Positions 9,717-17,995 of a stretch of 55,704 bases of DNA are shown piece by piece (the first letter of the stretch is position 1; every line of letters starts with the position of its first letter). The notes under the pieces were generated by a model. It saw nothing but the letters and a program-made list of their open reading frames with translations. It ran no database searches and was not told where the DNA came from. Location of the stretch: NCBI GenBank assembly GCA_963839175.1, contig CAWIUB010000005.1, positions 1-55,704 on the forward strand, in the 5' to 3' direction. A program made the position numbers and the translations under genes. The stretch comes from CAWIUB01 sp963839175. GTDB lineage: Bacteria > Actinomycetota > Actinomycetes > Mycobacteriales > Jatrophihabitantaceae.

Positions 9717-10619
9717 TCAGGGAATCAAGGCGAGCTTTCCTCGAACGTGGCCGCTCTGAATGATGCGATACGCATCGGCGGCACGGTCGAACGGGAACGT
9801 CTGCACCTTGATCACAAGCTTGTTTTCTGCCAGCAGTTCTGCGACCTGCGCCAGGGCCTCCATCGGATGACTGTCCGCGCCGCCGCCGGTGACCCGGGCC
9901 CCGGCCTGACCGGCTGCAAAGTTAGCAATCGACACCACTTGGGCGGGCTCGCGGGCCAGCCCGATCAGCTCCTCGACCGGGGTCTTACCAGCAACATCGA
10001 ACACAGCGTCGACCGGCCCGCCGACAGCGGCCAGCACCCGCTCGGCCATGCCCTCGCCGTAGCGCACCGGGGTCGCCCCGATCTCCCGCAGATAGTCCTG
10101 GTTGGCCTCGCTCGAGGAGGCAATCACCCGCGCGCCTCGGGCCGCCGCCATCTGCACGGCGACCGCTCCCACGCCGCCCGCCCCGCCGTCGACGAACAGC
10201 GCGTCACCGGTCTTGACGTCGAGCAAACGAAGACCGCGCTCACTGGTTTCACCAGCGACACCGGCCGCGGTCGCCACCGCCCAATCGATCGAGGACGGCT
10301 TGACCGCCCAGGCGTCCAGTACGGCGAACTCCGCCTGGGCGTTCCTACCACAGCCAAGCACCTCATCGCCCACCGAAACCCCAGTAACCCCCTCCCCGAC
10401 CTCGTCCACCACGCCCGCGGCGTCGTATCCGAGGTAACCGGCACCGACCATAGGCTGGCCACCGGACACGGCGCCCGCCACCGTCTTCCAATCGATCGCG
10501 TTCACGCTGGCCGCACGCACCGCGACCCGGACCTGACCCGCAGCCGCGTGCGGAACAGCAGCGTCACCCCACTGCAGCACCTCGGGACCCCCATAAGCCG
10601 TGAACTGCAGCGCTCGCAT
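9717..10619 (-). CDS. NADPH:quinone reductase-like MDR oxidoreductase (zinc-independent)
   Basis: 300 residues, full length for the medium-chain dehydrogenase/reductase family. The N-terminus MRALQFTAYGGPEVLQ and the GYDAAGVVDEVGEGV segment form the GroES-like domain. The nucleotide-binding domain has FVDGGAGGVGAVAVQMA (AxxGVG-type motif, residues ~143-160). The catalytic zinc ligands of alcohol dehydrogenases are absent, so it is a quinone oxidoreductase/enoyl-reductase-like enzyme using NADP(H). The ATG at 10619 has only a weak ribosome site. It stands alone between IS remnants and a small unknown gene and is intact, so probably a surviving host gene. Confidence 0.9.
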   Translation of the reverse strand: MRALQFTAYGGPEVLQWGDAAVPHAAAGQVRVAVRAASVNAIDWKTVAGAVSGGQPMVGAGYLGYDAAGVVDEVGEGVTGVSVGDEVLGCGRNAQAEFAVLDAWAVKPSSIDWAVATAAGVAGETSERGLRLLDVKTGDALFVDGGAGGVGAVAVQMAAARGARVIASSSEANQDYLREIGATPVRYGEGMAERVLAAVGGPVDAVFDVAGKTPVEELIGLAREPAQVVSIANFAAGQAGARVTGGGADSHPMEALAQVAELLAENKLVIKVQTFPFDRAADAYRIIQSGHVRGKLALIP

Positions 10620-10785
10620 CGGCGCCCAAGGTCAGCAACTGATCGCCCCAAAGCCAAAGCCTCCGCACGGTCCAACACCCATACAACTGAGAGTCACCGA
10701 CTAGTCACGCCCGGCATCGAAGCCGTACCATCTGGAGACCTCGCTCATCGCCGAGTCGACCGCCCGCACCAGACAGGACGTGACG

Positions 10786-11157
10786 ATGGCAGACAATTGG
10801 CGCACCGGTGATGCTCTGAAGGGCACCAGCGACTCTGACGTGGAGATGGAGCCCCTCGGAGCAGCAGGCGCGGTCTCCAACGAATTGACGAAGCTCGCCG
10901 CAGTCCTCGAGACTGCGCAGCCAAAGGGCCCGGCGCCAAAGCAACTATTCGGAAGCGTGCGCGGCGCATTGGACGCCTGGCGTGAGCTGGTGGCGGGGCA
11001 GCAGTGGGACGAGCTTTCCCGGCAAGTCGGAAGAGCGCTGGAAACGATCAGTAAGTCGGCGGAGAACGCGGGACTGGTCGCCGACCTAACGCTGGCGAGC
11101 CAATTGCAGCAACGGCTCCTCACTCTGCGGGCTGCAGCTGAGGCTGCAGGACAGTAG
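10786..11157 (+). CDS. Hypothetical protein, helical and alanine-rich
   Basis: About 123 residues with no recognised domain. An acidic N-terminus (SDSDVEMEPLG) is followed by helices such as NELTKLAAVLETAQ, SVRGALDAWRELVAGQQWDE and LTLASQLQQRLLTLRAAAEA. No signal peptide or membrane segment. ATG 10786 lies eight bases after AGGA; a GTG at 10780 is an alternative. It is divergent from the MDR oxidoreductase. The codon pattern fits a real gene, but there is no family support. Confidence 0.5.
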   Translation: MADNWRTGDALKGTSDSDVEMEPLGAAGAVSNELTKLAAVLETAQPKGPAPKQLFGSVRGALDAWRELVAGQQWDELSRQVGRALETISKSAENAGLVADLTLASQLQQRLLTLRAAAEAAGQ

Positions 11158-11343
11158 CTCTGCGCGGGAGGTTCTCGCGTGCGGCGGGGACGGAGGATGA
11201 AGACGCACTCAGCCCTCGCAGGCCCCCGTTCAGACCGAGAAACTTGCCCACGACAACAAGCCACCACGAACAAAGATCCCATCGGCTCGCAAGCTCAGCA
11301 ACTGATACCGGTCGGACCGTGGCCAGGGCCGATGGCTAGTGCC

Positions 11344-11359
11344 TCGAACGTTAGTTCGA
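11344..11359. promoter_or_regulatory. LexA (SOS) box
   Basis: TCGAACGTTAGTTCGA is a perfect match to the actinobacterial/mycobacterial LexA operator TCGAAC-N4-GTTCGA. It lies 11 bp upstream of the ATG at 11371. A TAGACT (-10-like, TANNNT) at 11360-11365 would start a leaderless transcript at about that ATG, so LexA would cover the promoter. This predicts DNA-damage induction of the next gene. Confidence 0.8.
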
Positions 11360-11370
11360 TAGACTGCGCC

Positions 11371-11751
11371 ATGACGGCGCGGCCGTTCGTCGAGCTGACC
11401 ATCCCGCCCTACAAGGGCGAGCTTGACTCCTGGGCCAAGGACTCGCACGGTCAATGGTGGGCGCTCGTGACCTGGTACGAGGACGTCGTACAGCCCAGGC
11501 AAATGAATCGTCGCTCGGTGCTCCCGTGTTCCGGATGGGCCGCCGCGCGCCATCTCCGCAAGAGAAGCGACGAGGACTACTCCGCCGTACTGCGGGTGGC
11601 GCTGCCGGGGGACGACGCGCTTTGGCCGCAGCCGACCAACCGTGGGCCTCGCTACGGGTGGTCAGACAAAGCCCACCACGTCGGCATCCTGACCGGAGAG
11701 CCGTACGAGCTTCCGGCGGGCTACGCATCGCGCACGGGCACTCGGGCGTAG
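11371..11751 (+). CDS. Uncharacterised protein, probably SOS-regulated
   Basis: 126 residues beginning MTARPFVELTIPPYKGELDS. It carries the pattern GQWWALVTWYEDVV, then LPCSGWAAARHLRK, then VALPGDDALWPQP and HHVGILTGEPYELPAGY. The frame continues upstream, but the perfect SOS box just before 11371 fixes the start. I recall similar small proteins coded beside the damage-induced imuB/dnaE2 mutasome genes of actinobacteria, but neither imuB nor dnaE2 is present here. Cytoplasmic, no membrane segments. If the recollection is right it is an orphan mutasome-cassette member; function unknown. Confidence 0.65.
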   Translation: MTARPFVELTIPPYKGELDSWAKDSHGQWWALVTWYEDVVQPRQMNRRSVLPCSGWAAARHLRKRSDEDYSAVLRVALPGDDALWPQPTNRGPRYGWSDKAHHVGILTGEPYELPAGYASRTGTRA

Positions 11752-11870
11752 GCCGGCCCACCCTCGGTGATGCGCACCGAGGCACGCGATGATTCACGAA
11801 TGCCAAAACCCGATCCGATCCAAGTTGGCCGCGCCGCCGAGCATCACGTCGTGTCTGCAGGTCGGCCTCA

Positions 11871-12443
11871 TTGAACCAACTGCCCTATGCCTGGCAAAGG
11901 AGGCCTGACCATGAGCGAACTTGCCCAAGATCTCCAGACACCGAACGGCCCGGCACAAGCGACCGGGACCCCGTCGCGACCAAGCCCGCCGTGATCTACC
12001 TGCGCGTCTCGACCGCCGAGCAGGCGCACGGCGATGGAGCAAGCGAGGGCTACTCCATCCCGGCCCAGCGCGACGCCTGCACGCGCAAAGCGCGCGACCT
12101 TGGAGCCAGCGTGGTCGCCGAGTTCGTGGACCGAGGCGAGTCGGCCCGGTCCGCCGCCCGGCCCGAGCTGCAGCGCATGTTGGCACAACTAGCCGAGCAC
12201 AAAGACGTCGACTTCGTCATCGTGCACAAGGTCGACCGGTTCGCCCGCAACCGCGCGGACGACGTCGCGATCCAGATGGGCATCGAGAAGGCCGGCGCCC
12301 GGCTCATCAGCGTCAGCGAGAGCGTGGACGACACCCCATCCGGCAAGCTCGTGCGCAACATCATGGCCGACCTGGCCGAGTTCTACAGCGCCAACCTCGC
12401 GGGCGAGATCCCCAAAGTGGACTTTCGCACTTTGAGCGGCTGA
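11871..12443 (+). pseudogene. Serine recombinase, truncated after the catalytic domain
   Basis: The resolvase/invertase catalytic domain is clear: AVIYLRVSTAEQAHGDGASE contains the nucleophile Ser in YLRVS, followed by EGYSIPAQRDAC, FVDRGESARSAARPELQRML, VHKVDRFARNRADD and SGKLVRNIMADLAEFYSANL. Large serine recombinases continue for several hundred residues; here the family resemblance stops at AGEI (about 12405) and the frame closes 11 codons later, so the zinc-ribbon and coiled-coil DNA-binding region is gone. The best ribosome site (AAAGGAGG before ATG 11911) serves a different frame that stops after 27 codons, suggesting a frameshift near the start as well. Confidence 0.75.
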
Positions 12444-12519
12444 TGTGGCGGCGTCTTTCGCGCATCCTGGCGATACGCCGCGCCAATTGATCAACCAAAT
12501 CGGGCGTCGTGAGACTCTA

Positions 12520-12546
12520 TATCTGCACGCGTAGCGCGTGCAGATA
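12520..12546. repeat. Perfect 12-bp palindrome with 3-base loop
   Basis: TATCTGCACGCG and CGCGTGCAGATA are separated by TAG. It sits between the truncated serine recombinase and a small ORF, four bases before the ATG at 12551. It lacks a following T-run, so an operator, recombinase site or leader hairpin is likelier than a terminator. Confidence 0.7.
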
Positions 12547-12550
12547 GGGG

Positions 12551-12721
12551 ATGAGACGATGGCCGGAGCGGGAGCAAGCAGAACAGGAGGCGAAGGAGGC
12601 GAAGCAGGCGCAGGACACTGGCGCAGACGTCATGGAGATCTACGAGCAAGCGCGGGCCTTGATGCGAACTCCGTGCAGAGCCTACCGGGGCGACCCTGGT
12701 CAGCATAGAATCCCTATGTAG
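12551..12721 (+). CDS. Small charged helical ORF, uncertain
   Basis: 56 codons starting MRRWPEREQAEQEAKEAKQA and continuing AQDTGADVMEIYEQARALMR. The high content of Glu, Lys, Ala and Gln suggests a helix or coiled coil. There is no good ribosome site; the 12-bp palindrome ends four bases before the ATG. It could be the tail of a lost element gene or chance. A different frame from 12560 gives a glycine-rich peptide that I consider less likely. Confidence 0.3.
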   Translation: MRRWPEREQAEQEAKEAKQAQDTGADVMEIYEQARALMRTPCRAYRGDPGQHRIPM

Positions 12722-12842
12722 TAAGGGATTCCGTGTCATGTCGTGTCAGTCGGTACCGCCTCCTGTTGGCCGGTTCGGGTGACAAAACCAGTGACAAGAC
12801 CCTGGGGCCCCTTGGAGAACGGCTGGGAACGAGGTGGCGCAC

Positions 12843-14043
12843 ATGGGGTTCGTCCGGGAACGAGAAGGCACCCACGGCAGTGTGCGCTACCAAGCACTCT
12901 ACGACGACGTGAAAGGTCACCGCCGCTCGGCGGGAACTTTCAGCACCGAGGAGCACGCCACCCGGGCCTGGCAGCGGGCCGAAGACCGGCAGGCCGACGG
13001 GCGCAGTTCTGATACCCGCCGGACCCGGCAGCGGTTCCGGAGGTATGTGGAAGAGCAGTGGCTGCCGCATCACCAGATGGAAGCCCGCACCCGGGAGACC
13101 TATAGTTACTATCTGAACAAGCACATCCTGCCGGTGTTCGGGTCGATGCGGATCAACGAGATCCAACCTGCCGACGTGCGCGAATGGGTCAGCGACCTGA
13201 AAGCCGCTGGGGGCCTCGCCGACGGTGACCCGGCAATGCCACACCATCCTGTCGGCGGTGTTCACTACCGCGTTCAACGACCAGATCACCCGCCTGCACC
13301 CTTGCCGCGGGGTGAAGACGCCACCGGTGCCCAAGAAACTGCGCACGATCATCACCCCCGACCAGTTCGACCAGCTCTACACCGCCCTGCCGACCGACCC
13401 GGCCCGCTTGTTGGCGGAGGTGCTGATCGAGTCCGGGCTGCGCTGGGCCGAACTCATCGAACTCCGCCCCAAGGACCTCAACCCGAGAATGCGGATGCTC
13501 ACGGTCAGCCGGGTCGCGGTCGAACTGGTCGCCCGGTTCCACCCTACCGGCGGAAGGTTCCTGATCAAGGACTACCCCAAAGACCGCGAACACCGCCGCA
13601 TCAAACTCGCCGCCCCCATCGCCGAGCAGCTGCAAGCCCACATCACCCAGCACCGCCTCGGTCCGGACGACCTGCTGTTCACTCCCATCCTGCTACTCCC
13701 CCAGCCCGAACCCTCCCGCCTGCAACTCGTGACCGAGCCGGTCGACCTCGGGCTCACCCCGCCGAACTCAGCGGGCAGGCAGTACCGGCACGGCACCATC
13801 AGCGGCTACTCCGGCGGCGGCGGCTGCAAATGCCAGCACTGCCGCGCTGCCTACGCCCGGTATCGCGCTGAGCGGCGGGCGGCCGGCAAAGACCACCCCC
13901 GCACCCCACGGGCCATCACCACTGACGTGCACATCCCCCGCTCCTGGTACCGCGAACACATCTGGAAACCCGCCCTCGACACCGCCGGCATCGCTATCCG
14001 CGTCCGCACCCACGACCTGCGCCACGCCCACGCCTCCTGGCTG
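12843..14043 (+). pseudogene. Site-specific tyrosine integrase, 5' part (frameshifted and split)
   Basis: pSAM2/phage-type integrase. The arm and core-binding region (MGFVREREGTHGSVRYQALY, WLPHHQMEARTRETYSYYLN, VREWVSDLKAAG) is in one frame up to the GGGGG run at 13209-13213. Removing one G joins it to ASPTVTRQCHTILSAVFTTA and the catalytic domain: SGLRWAELIELRPKDLNPR (first Arg) and RTHDLRHAHASWL (H-x-x-R). The protein is cut after SWL at 14043 by a 3.8-kb element; the missing C-terminus is found at 17843. An extra ~50-residue CxC-containing insert (GGGGCKCQHC) lies in the catalytic domain, as in some actinobacterial integrases. Confidence 0.85.
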
Positions 14044-14239
14044 CAAGTGCGCGGAATTGCATCTGATGCATCATTCGACTGGTCGCGTGATCGCCTGTTC
14101 GCTGGGGTCGGAGATACGCGCTCGCGCTGGTGGTGTGAGCCTGCGGCCGCGACACGCCGGTGATGCCGGGCGTGCAGCGGTCTGGTTGCGGTTGATGCCA
14201 CGATGCGTCATCTGATCTGGTTGCATCGATCGCCACGGT

Positions 14240-15370
14240 GTGGCGTCGGGTACAAGGGCGTTGGGGGCGCGGGTGGCGAACGGCGGAGCGGTGGTGGGGT
14301 CGGCGGCGCTGACCCTGGTCGAGGGCGTCACGCCGCTGCGGGAGGCGGAGTCGCTGTTCGAGGCGATGCTGACCGGCTGGGTGCGGCAGCAGTGTTCCCG
14401 CCGGCTCGGCGAGTCGATCATCGGGTCGCGGGAGCGGACGGTGCGCCGATTCGCCGAGTTCACCCAGGCGTGGCCGTGGGAGTGGAGCCCGGGACAGGTG
14501 GAGGAGTGGATCGCGCAGGGCGGGTGGGCGCATTCGACGGTGCGCTCCTATCAGGGCGCGCTGGCGGTGTTCCTGGACTACGTCTGCGATTCCCGCTACG
14601 GCTGGGTGGCCGAGTGCGAGCAGCGGGTCGGCGCCCGCCCGGTGCAGGTGTGTCACGAGTCCAACACCGCGGCGCATGTGGCCGATTACGAGGGCCGGCC
14701 GGCCCGTCGGCCACTGACCCGGGCCGAGTTGCAGGCATTCTTCGACGCCGCCGATGACCGGGTCGAGCGGGTGGCCGGGGCCGGGCGGAAGGGGTGGCTG
14801 GCGTCGTTTCGGGACGCGACGCTGTTCAAGGTCTGCTACGCGTTCGGGCTGCGCCGGCGGGAGGTGGCGATGCTCGACGTCGCGGACTTCACCGCGAACC
14901 CGGCCGCGCCGGAGTTGGGCGGGCTGGGGGTCTGCCAGGTGCGCTACGGCAAGGCGATGCGCGGCTCGCCGCCGCGGCGGCGGGCGGTGGCGGCGGTGAT
15001 GCCGTGGGCGGTGGAGGCGCTCGAGCAGTACCTGGCCGAGGTGCGTCCCTGCTACGGCGCGGCGGCGCATCCGGCGCTGTGGCTGACCGAGCGGGGCGGG
15101 CGGATCTCGGCCCGGCAGGTCGACGACCGGTTCGCGCTGTGGCGCTCGGCGGCCGGGCTGCCGGGCGAGCTGTCGGTGCACTGCCTGCGGCACTCGTATA
15201 TCTCGCACCTGATCGAGGACGGTGCGGACCCGTTGTTCGTGCAGCAACAGGCCGGCCACTCGTGGGCCTCGACGACCGCCGTGTATACCCACGTGGGCGC
15301 CGACGCGAAGAACCGGATGCTGCGCCAAGCGTTGCGGATCGCTTTCGACGCCGAGCAGGGCCCGTCGTGA
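14240..15370 (+). CDS. Tyrosine recombinase of the 3.8-kb element
   Basis: 376 residues. The SAM-like core-binding domain lies at residues ~40-120 (TVRRFAEFTQAWPWEWSPGQ, STVRSYQGALAVFLDYVCDS). The catalytic domain has Arg in YAFGLRRREVAMLDVADF, H-x-x-R in SVHCLRHSYISHLIEDG, His in QQAGHSWASTTAVYTHV, and the Tyr nucleophile probably the one in VYTHV. All key residues are present, so it is probably active. The GTG start at 14240 lacks a strong ribosome site; GTG 14273 is an alternative. It overlaps the next gene by 4 bp. About 200 bp of leader contain paired GATGC/GCATC motifs that could be binding sites. Confidence 0.88.
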   Translation: MASGTRALGARVANGGAVVGSAALTLVEGVTPLREAESLFEAMLTGWVRQQCSRRLGESIIGSRERTVRRFAEFTQAWPWEWSPGQVEEWIAQGGWAHSTVRSYQGALAVFLDYVCDSRYGWVAECEQRVGARPVQVCHESNTAAHVADYEGRPARRPLTRAELQAFFDAADDRVERVAGAGRKGWLASFRDATLFKVCYAFGLRRREVAMLDVADFTANPAAPELGGLGVCQVRYGKAMRGSPPRRRAVAAVMPWAVEALEQYLAEVRPCYGAAAHPALWLTERGGRISARQVDDRFALWRSAAGLPGELSVHCLRHSYISHLIEDGADPLFVQQQAGHSWASTTAVYTHVGADAKNRMLRQALRIAFDAEQGPS

Positions 15371-15699
15371 GTGTCACGGTCGGCTACCACTGGCACCTGC
15401 GCCGGTTGATGGCCGAGGCGGGGATGTTCGCCACCACGGATCTGGTGCCGCTGCTGGCCGAACGCGGCGTTCGGCTGTCCCGGGAACAGGTCTACCGCCT
15501 CGTCGCGCAGGTCCCCGAGCGGTTGTCCCTTCAGACGCTGGCGGCGCTGTGCGACATCCTCGGCTGCAGCCCGGCGGAGCTGGTCGAGCCCTACCGGGCC
15601 CAGCGCACCCGAACGCCGCGCCGCACCGGCGCGGGTGAAATACCGCGGCCGAAACGGGCCCGGGTGCTGCCCGGCGGCAAGGACGATACGGATCGGTGA
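15367..15699 (+). CDS. XRE/Cro-type helix-turn-helix protein of the 3.8-kb element
   Basis: 110 residues from a GTG that overlaps the preceding stop (GTGA). The helix-turn-helix runs over residues ~10-75: HLRRLMAEAGMFATTDLVPL, LSREQVYRLVAQVPERLSLQ, LAALCDILGCSPAELVEPY. The tail is basic (KRARVLPGGKDD). It occupies the position between two recombinases that a small accessory protein (TnpC-like) would take in Tn554-type elements, so it may be a repressor or an accessory factor controlling direction. The role is inferred; the fold is clear. Confidence 0.8.
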   Translation: MSVTVGYHWHLRRLMAEAGMFATTDLVPLLAERGVRLSREQVYRLVAQVPERLSLQTLAALCDILGCSPAELVEPYRAQRTRTPRRTGAGEIPRPKRARVLPGGKDDTDR

Positions 15700-17774
15700 G
15701 AGCCGCCACCACGACTCGCCACCGCCGGCTGATCATCGCCTCGGTGAGGGCCGCGGACCCAACGCTGCCAGCCGAGTCGGTGGCCGCGGCGGTGGACGCG
15801 GTGCTCACCCACCCGGCCGTCGCCCGGGACGGGCGGCTGGCCGCCGCGCTGGCCGCCGACCCGGACGCGTTCGCCGGTGGTGCGCCGCCCGCAGTGGGCC
15901 GGCTGATCACTGCGCTGCGCGAACGCGGGTCGCGGCTGCCCGTGCCCGCCTGCGCGGTCTGCGCGGTCACCGGCCGGCCGTTGACCCGCTCACCGACCGG
16001 CGGGGTGTGTCCGCGCTGCCGGCGCCGCCAGCTCGCCCAAGCGTGCGCCCGTTGCGGGGTAGTCAAACCGGTCGCCGGACGTGACGCGCAGCAGCGGCCG
16101 GTATGTGCCCGCTGCGCCGACCGGCCGCGGCGGGTCTGCGGGCACTGCGGGCGGACCCGCCGCATCGCCCGCCGCGCCCACGACGGGCAGCCCGACGTCT
16201 GCGACGCCTGCTACCGGATGCCCGAAGCGGTCTGCTCCCGCTGCGGCCGGCGCCGGCCGTGCTCGTTCGCGAGCGGCCCGCAACCGGTGTGTGCCGGTTG
16301 CACGCCGCGGCGCACCGCGATCTGCGCGCACTGCGGGCAGCTTCGCCCGCCGACCGCCAGGTGGCCCGAAGGCCCGGTCTGCGACCCCTGCTACACCGCG
16401 GCGCTACAACGCCGCGGCCCCTGCGCCGGCTGCGGGCAGACCCGCCGCCTGATCGCCCCACCCGGCCCAGCCGCGACCGTCTGCGCCGCCTGCGCCGGAC
16501 AGCCGCCCAGTCACGCCTGCACCGACTGCGGCACCGAGGACAAGCTCTACGAACGCGGCCGCTGCAACCGGTGCGCGCTCCGCCGACGCGCCGAGGCGCT
16601 GCTGCGCGGCAGCGGTGAGCAGATCCCCGCCCCGCTCGTGCCGGTCTACGAGGCGATCACCACCACCGATACCCCGCGCACCGCGTTGAACTGGCTACGC
16701 AACGGCGCCGGCGCGAAACTGCTCGCCGACCTCGCCGCCGGCCAGCTGTCCTGCACTCATCAGGCCCTCGACGCGCACCTACACCGGCAAGCCGCGGACT
16801 ACCTGCGGCACATGCTCGTCGCCAACGCCGTGCTTCCCGCCCGCGACGAAAAGCTCGTCAACGTCGAGCGGTTCGTCGCCGACACACTCACCGGCATCAC
16901 CCGCGACTCCGACCGGCGCCTGGTCCACGCCTACGCCACCTGGCGGGTGCTGCGCCGGCTCCGCCGATCCGCCGAACGCGCCGGCCGTCCCCGCAGCTAC
17001 ACCCGCCACGCCCGAGCCAACATCAGCGCCGCGGTCGCGTTCCTGGACTGGCTCGCCGACCGCGACGTCCCACTCGCCGAGGCCCGCCAGGACGAGGTGG
17101 ACACGTGGCTGACCGGCGGGCCGGCCCGCTACCGGGTGCGCGACTTCCTGCTCTGGGCCGCCAGCGCCGGGCACGCCCGCCCGCTCACCGTCCCCACCCT
17201 CGGCCGCAACCCCGGCCGGGCGACCAGCGACGAGCAACGCTGGGCACAAGTCGCCCGGCTGCTGCACGACGACGACATCGAGCTCACCGACCGGGTCGCC
17301 GGCGCGCTGCTGCTGCTCTACGGCCAGCCGCTGTCCCGGATCACCGCCATGACTACCGAGCAGGTGAGCACCCGCGACCGGCAGGTGCTCGTGCGCCTCG
17401 GCCACCAGGACACCCACGCCGACATCCACGCCCCCGAACCGCTCGCCGACCTACTACTCGCCCTCGCACGCAACGGTCGCCGCTACCGCGGCGTCGGATC
17501 ACCGGCCACCACCAACTGGCTGTTCCCCGGCATGCAGCCCGGCCGACCACTCACCGCCGCCCGCCTCGGCGAACGCCTGCGCGCCATCGGCATCCGGGCA
17601 CAGCCCGGGCGCCGATCCGCGCTGGCGCACCTCGCATCCCAGCTTCCCGCCGCCGTGCTCGCCGACCTGCTCAACCTCGCCCCGACCACCGCAGTCAAGT
17701 GGGTCCGCGACGCCGGCGGCGACTGGTCACGCTACGCCGCCGAACTCGCCCGAGCCGCCGATCACCAACTATGA
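15696..17774 (+). CDS. Recombinase-like protein with seven tandem zinc ribbons
   Basis: 692 residues from GTG 15696, overlapping the XRE gene by 4 bp. Residues 86-293 hold 14 CxxC pairs forming seven modules spaced about 31 residues apart: C86/C89-C105/C108, C117/C120-C137/C140, C148/C151-C169/C172, C180/C183-C199/C202, C210/C213-C229/C232, C243/C246-C263/C266, C275/C278-C290/C293. From ~390 to the end the pattern is of a tyrosine recombinase: a core-binding domain (ANISAAVAFLDWLADRDVPL), then LLLYGQPLSRITAMTTEQVS, GRRSALAHLASQLPAAVLAD and a terminal Tyr in DWSRYAAELAR. The H-x-x-R motif is not canonical, so catalysis is uncertain. Likely a DNA-binding partner of the first recombinase. Confidence 0.85.
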   Translation: MRAATTTRHRRLIIASVRAADPTLPAESVAAAVDAVLTHPAVARDGRLAAALAADPDAFAGGAPPAVGRLITALRERGSRLPVPACAVCAVTGRPLTRSPTGGVCPRCRRRQLAQACARCGVVKPVAGRDAQQRPVCARCADRPRRVCGHCGRTRRIARRAHDGQPDVCDACYRMPEAVCSRCGRRRPCSFASGPQPVCAGCTPRRTAICAHCGQLRPPTARWPEGPVCDPCYTAALQRRGPCAGCGQTRRLIAPPGPAATVCAACAGQPPSHACTDCGTEDKLYERGRCNRCALRRRAEALLRGSGEQIPAPLVPVYEAITTTDTPRTALNWLRNGAGAKLLADLAAGQLSCTHQALDAHLHRQAADYLRHMLVANAVLPARDEKLVNVERFVADTLTGITRDSDRRLVHAYATWRVLRRLRRSAERAGRPRSYTRHARANISAAVAFLDWLADRDVPLAEARQDEVDTWLTGGPARYRVRDFLLWAASAGHARPLTVPTLGRNPGRATSDEQRWAQVARLLHDDDIELTDRVAGALLLLYGQPLSRITAMTTEQVSTRDRQVLVRLGHQDTHADIHAPEPLADLLLALARNGRRYRGVGSPATTNWLFPGMQPGRPLTAARLGERLRAIGIRAQPGRRSALAHLASQLPAAVLADLLNLAPTTAVKWVRDAGGDWSRYAAELARAADHQL

Positions 17775-17842
17775 CGAATGCGCCCCGACTCCCTCGCCGA
17801 ACGACATCCATTCGCACGGTTAGAACATTGCCGGTTACCAGT

Positions 17843-17995
17843 TTGGCCAGCGGAGCTGACCTTCACACGGTGAAGGAACGCCTCGGCCACGGCAGCATCA
17901 TCACCACCGAAAAATACCTGCACACCCTCGCCGAAACAGACGACACCGCCCTCACCGCACTCGCGAGCATCCGGCAACGCCACCGGCAGGGCTAG
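17843..17995 (+). pseudogene. Site-specific integrase, separated 3' part
   Basis: 51 codons starting LASGADLHTVKERLGHGSII and TTEKYLHTLAETDD carry the last catalytic motifs (His in LGHGS and the Tyr nucleophile in EKYLHT) that are missing from the integrase ending at 14043. The two parts join in frame when 14044-17842 is removed. It has no start codon of its own. The next gene starts at the base after its stop. Confidence 0.88.

Larger units (their letters stand above)
14044..17842 (+). mobile_element. 3.8-kb element: tyrosine recombinase, XRE protein, zinc-ribbon recombinase
   Basis: The boundaries come from joining the two halves of the split integrase: TCCTGGCTG up to 14043 joins TTGGCCAGCGGAGCT from 17843, giving HASWLLASGADLHTVKERL in one frame. 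Inside are three overlapping genes on the plus strand. No terminal inverted repeats or target duplication are obvious, as expected for tyrosine-recombinase transposons such as Tn554. Similar CATC(C)ATTCG motifs occur near both ends (about 14068 and 17810) and may be recombinase sites. There are no cargo genes. I know of no named family with exactly this gene trio. Confidence 0.8.

Noticed and set aside
9690..10811. 373-codon plus-strand frame
   Set aside because: Antisense to the well-supported MDR oxidoreductase; no motif.
12560..12712. 50-codon Gly/Arg-rich frame overlapping the small ORF at 12551
   Set aside because: Composition is typical of an out-of-frame GC-rich reading; the 12551 frame gives a more protein-like helix.
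14794..15366. Long frame giving a 301-residue protein upstream of the XRE gene
   Set aside because: The first 190 codons are a shadow of the recombinase; only the part from GTG 15367 has HTH features and proper overlap.
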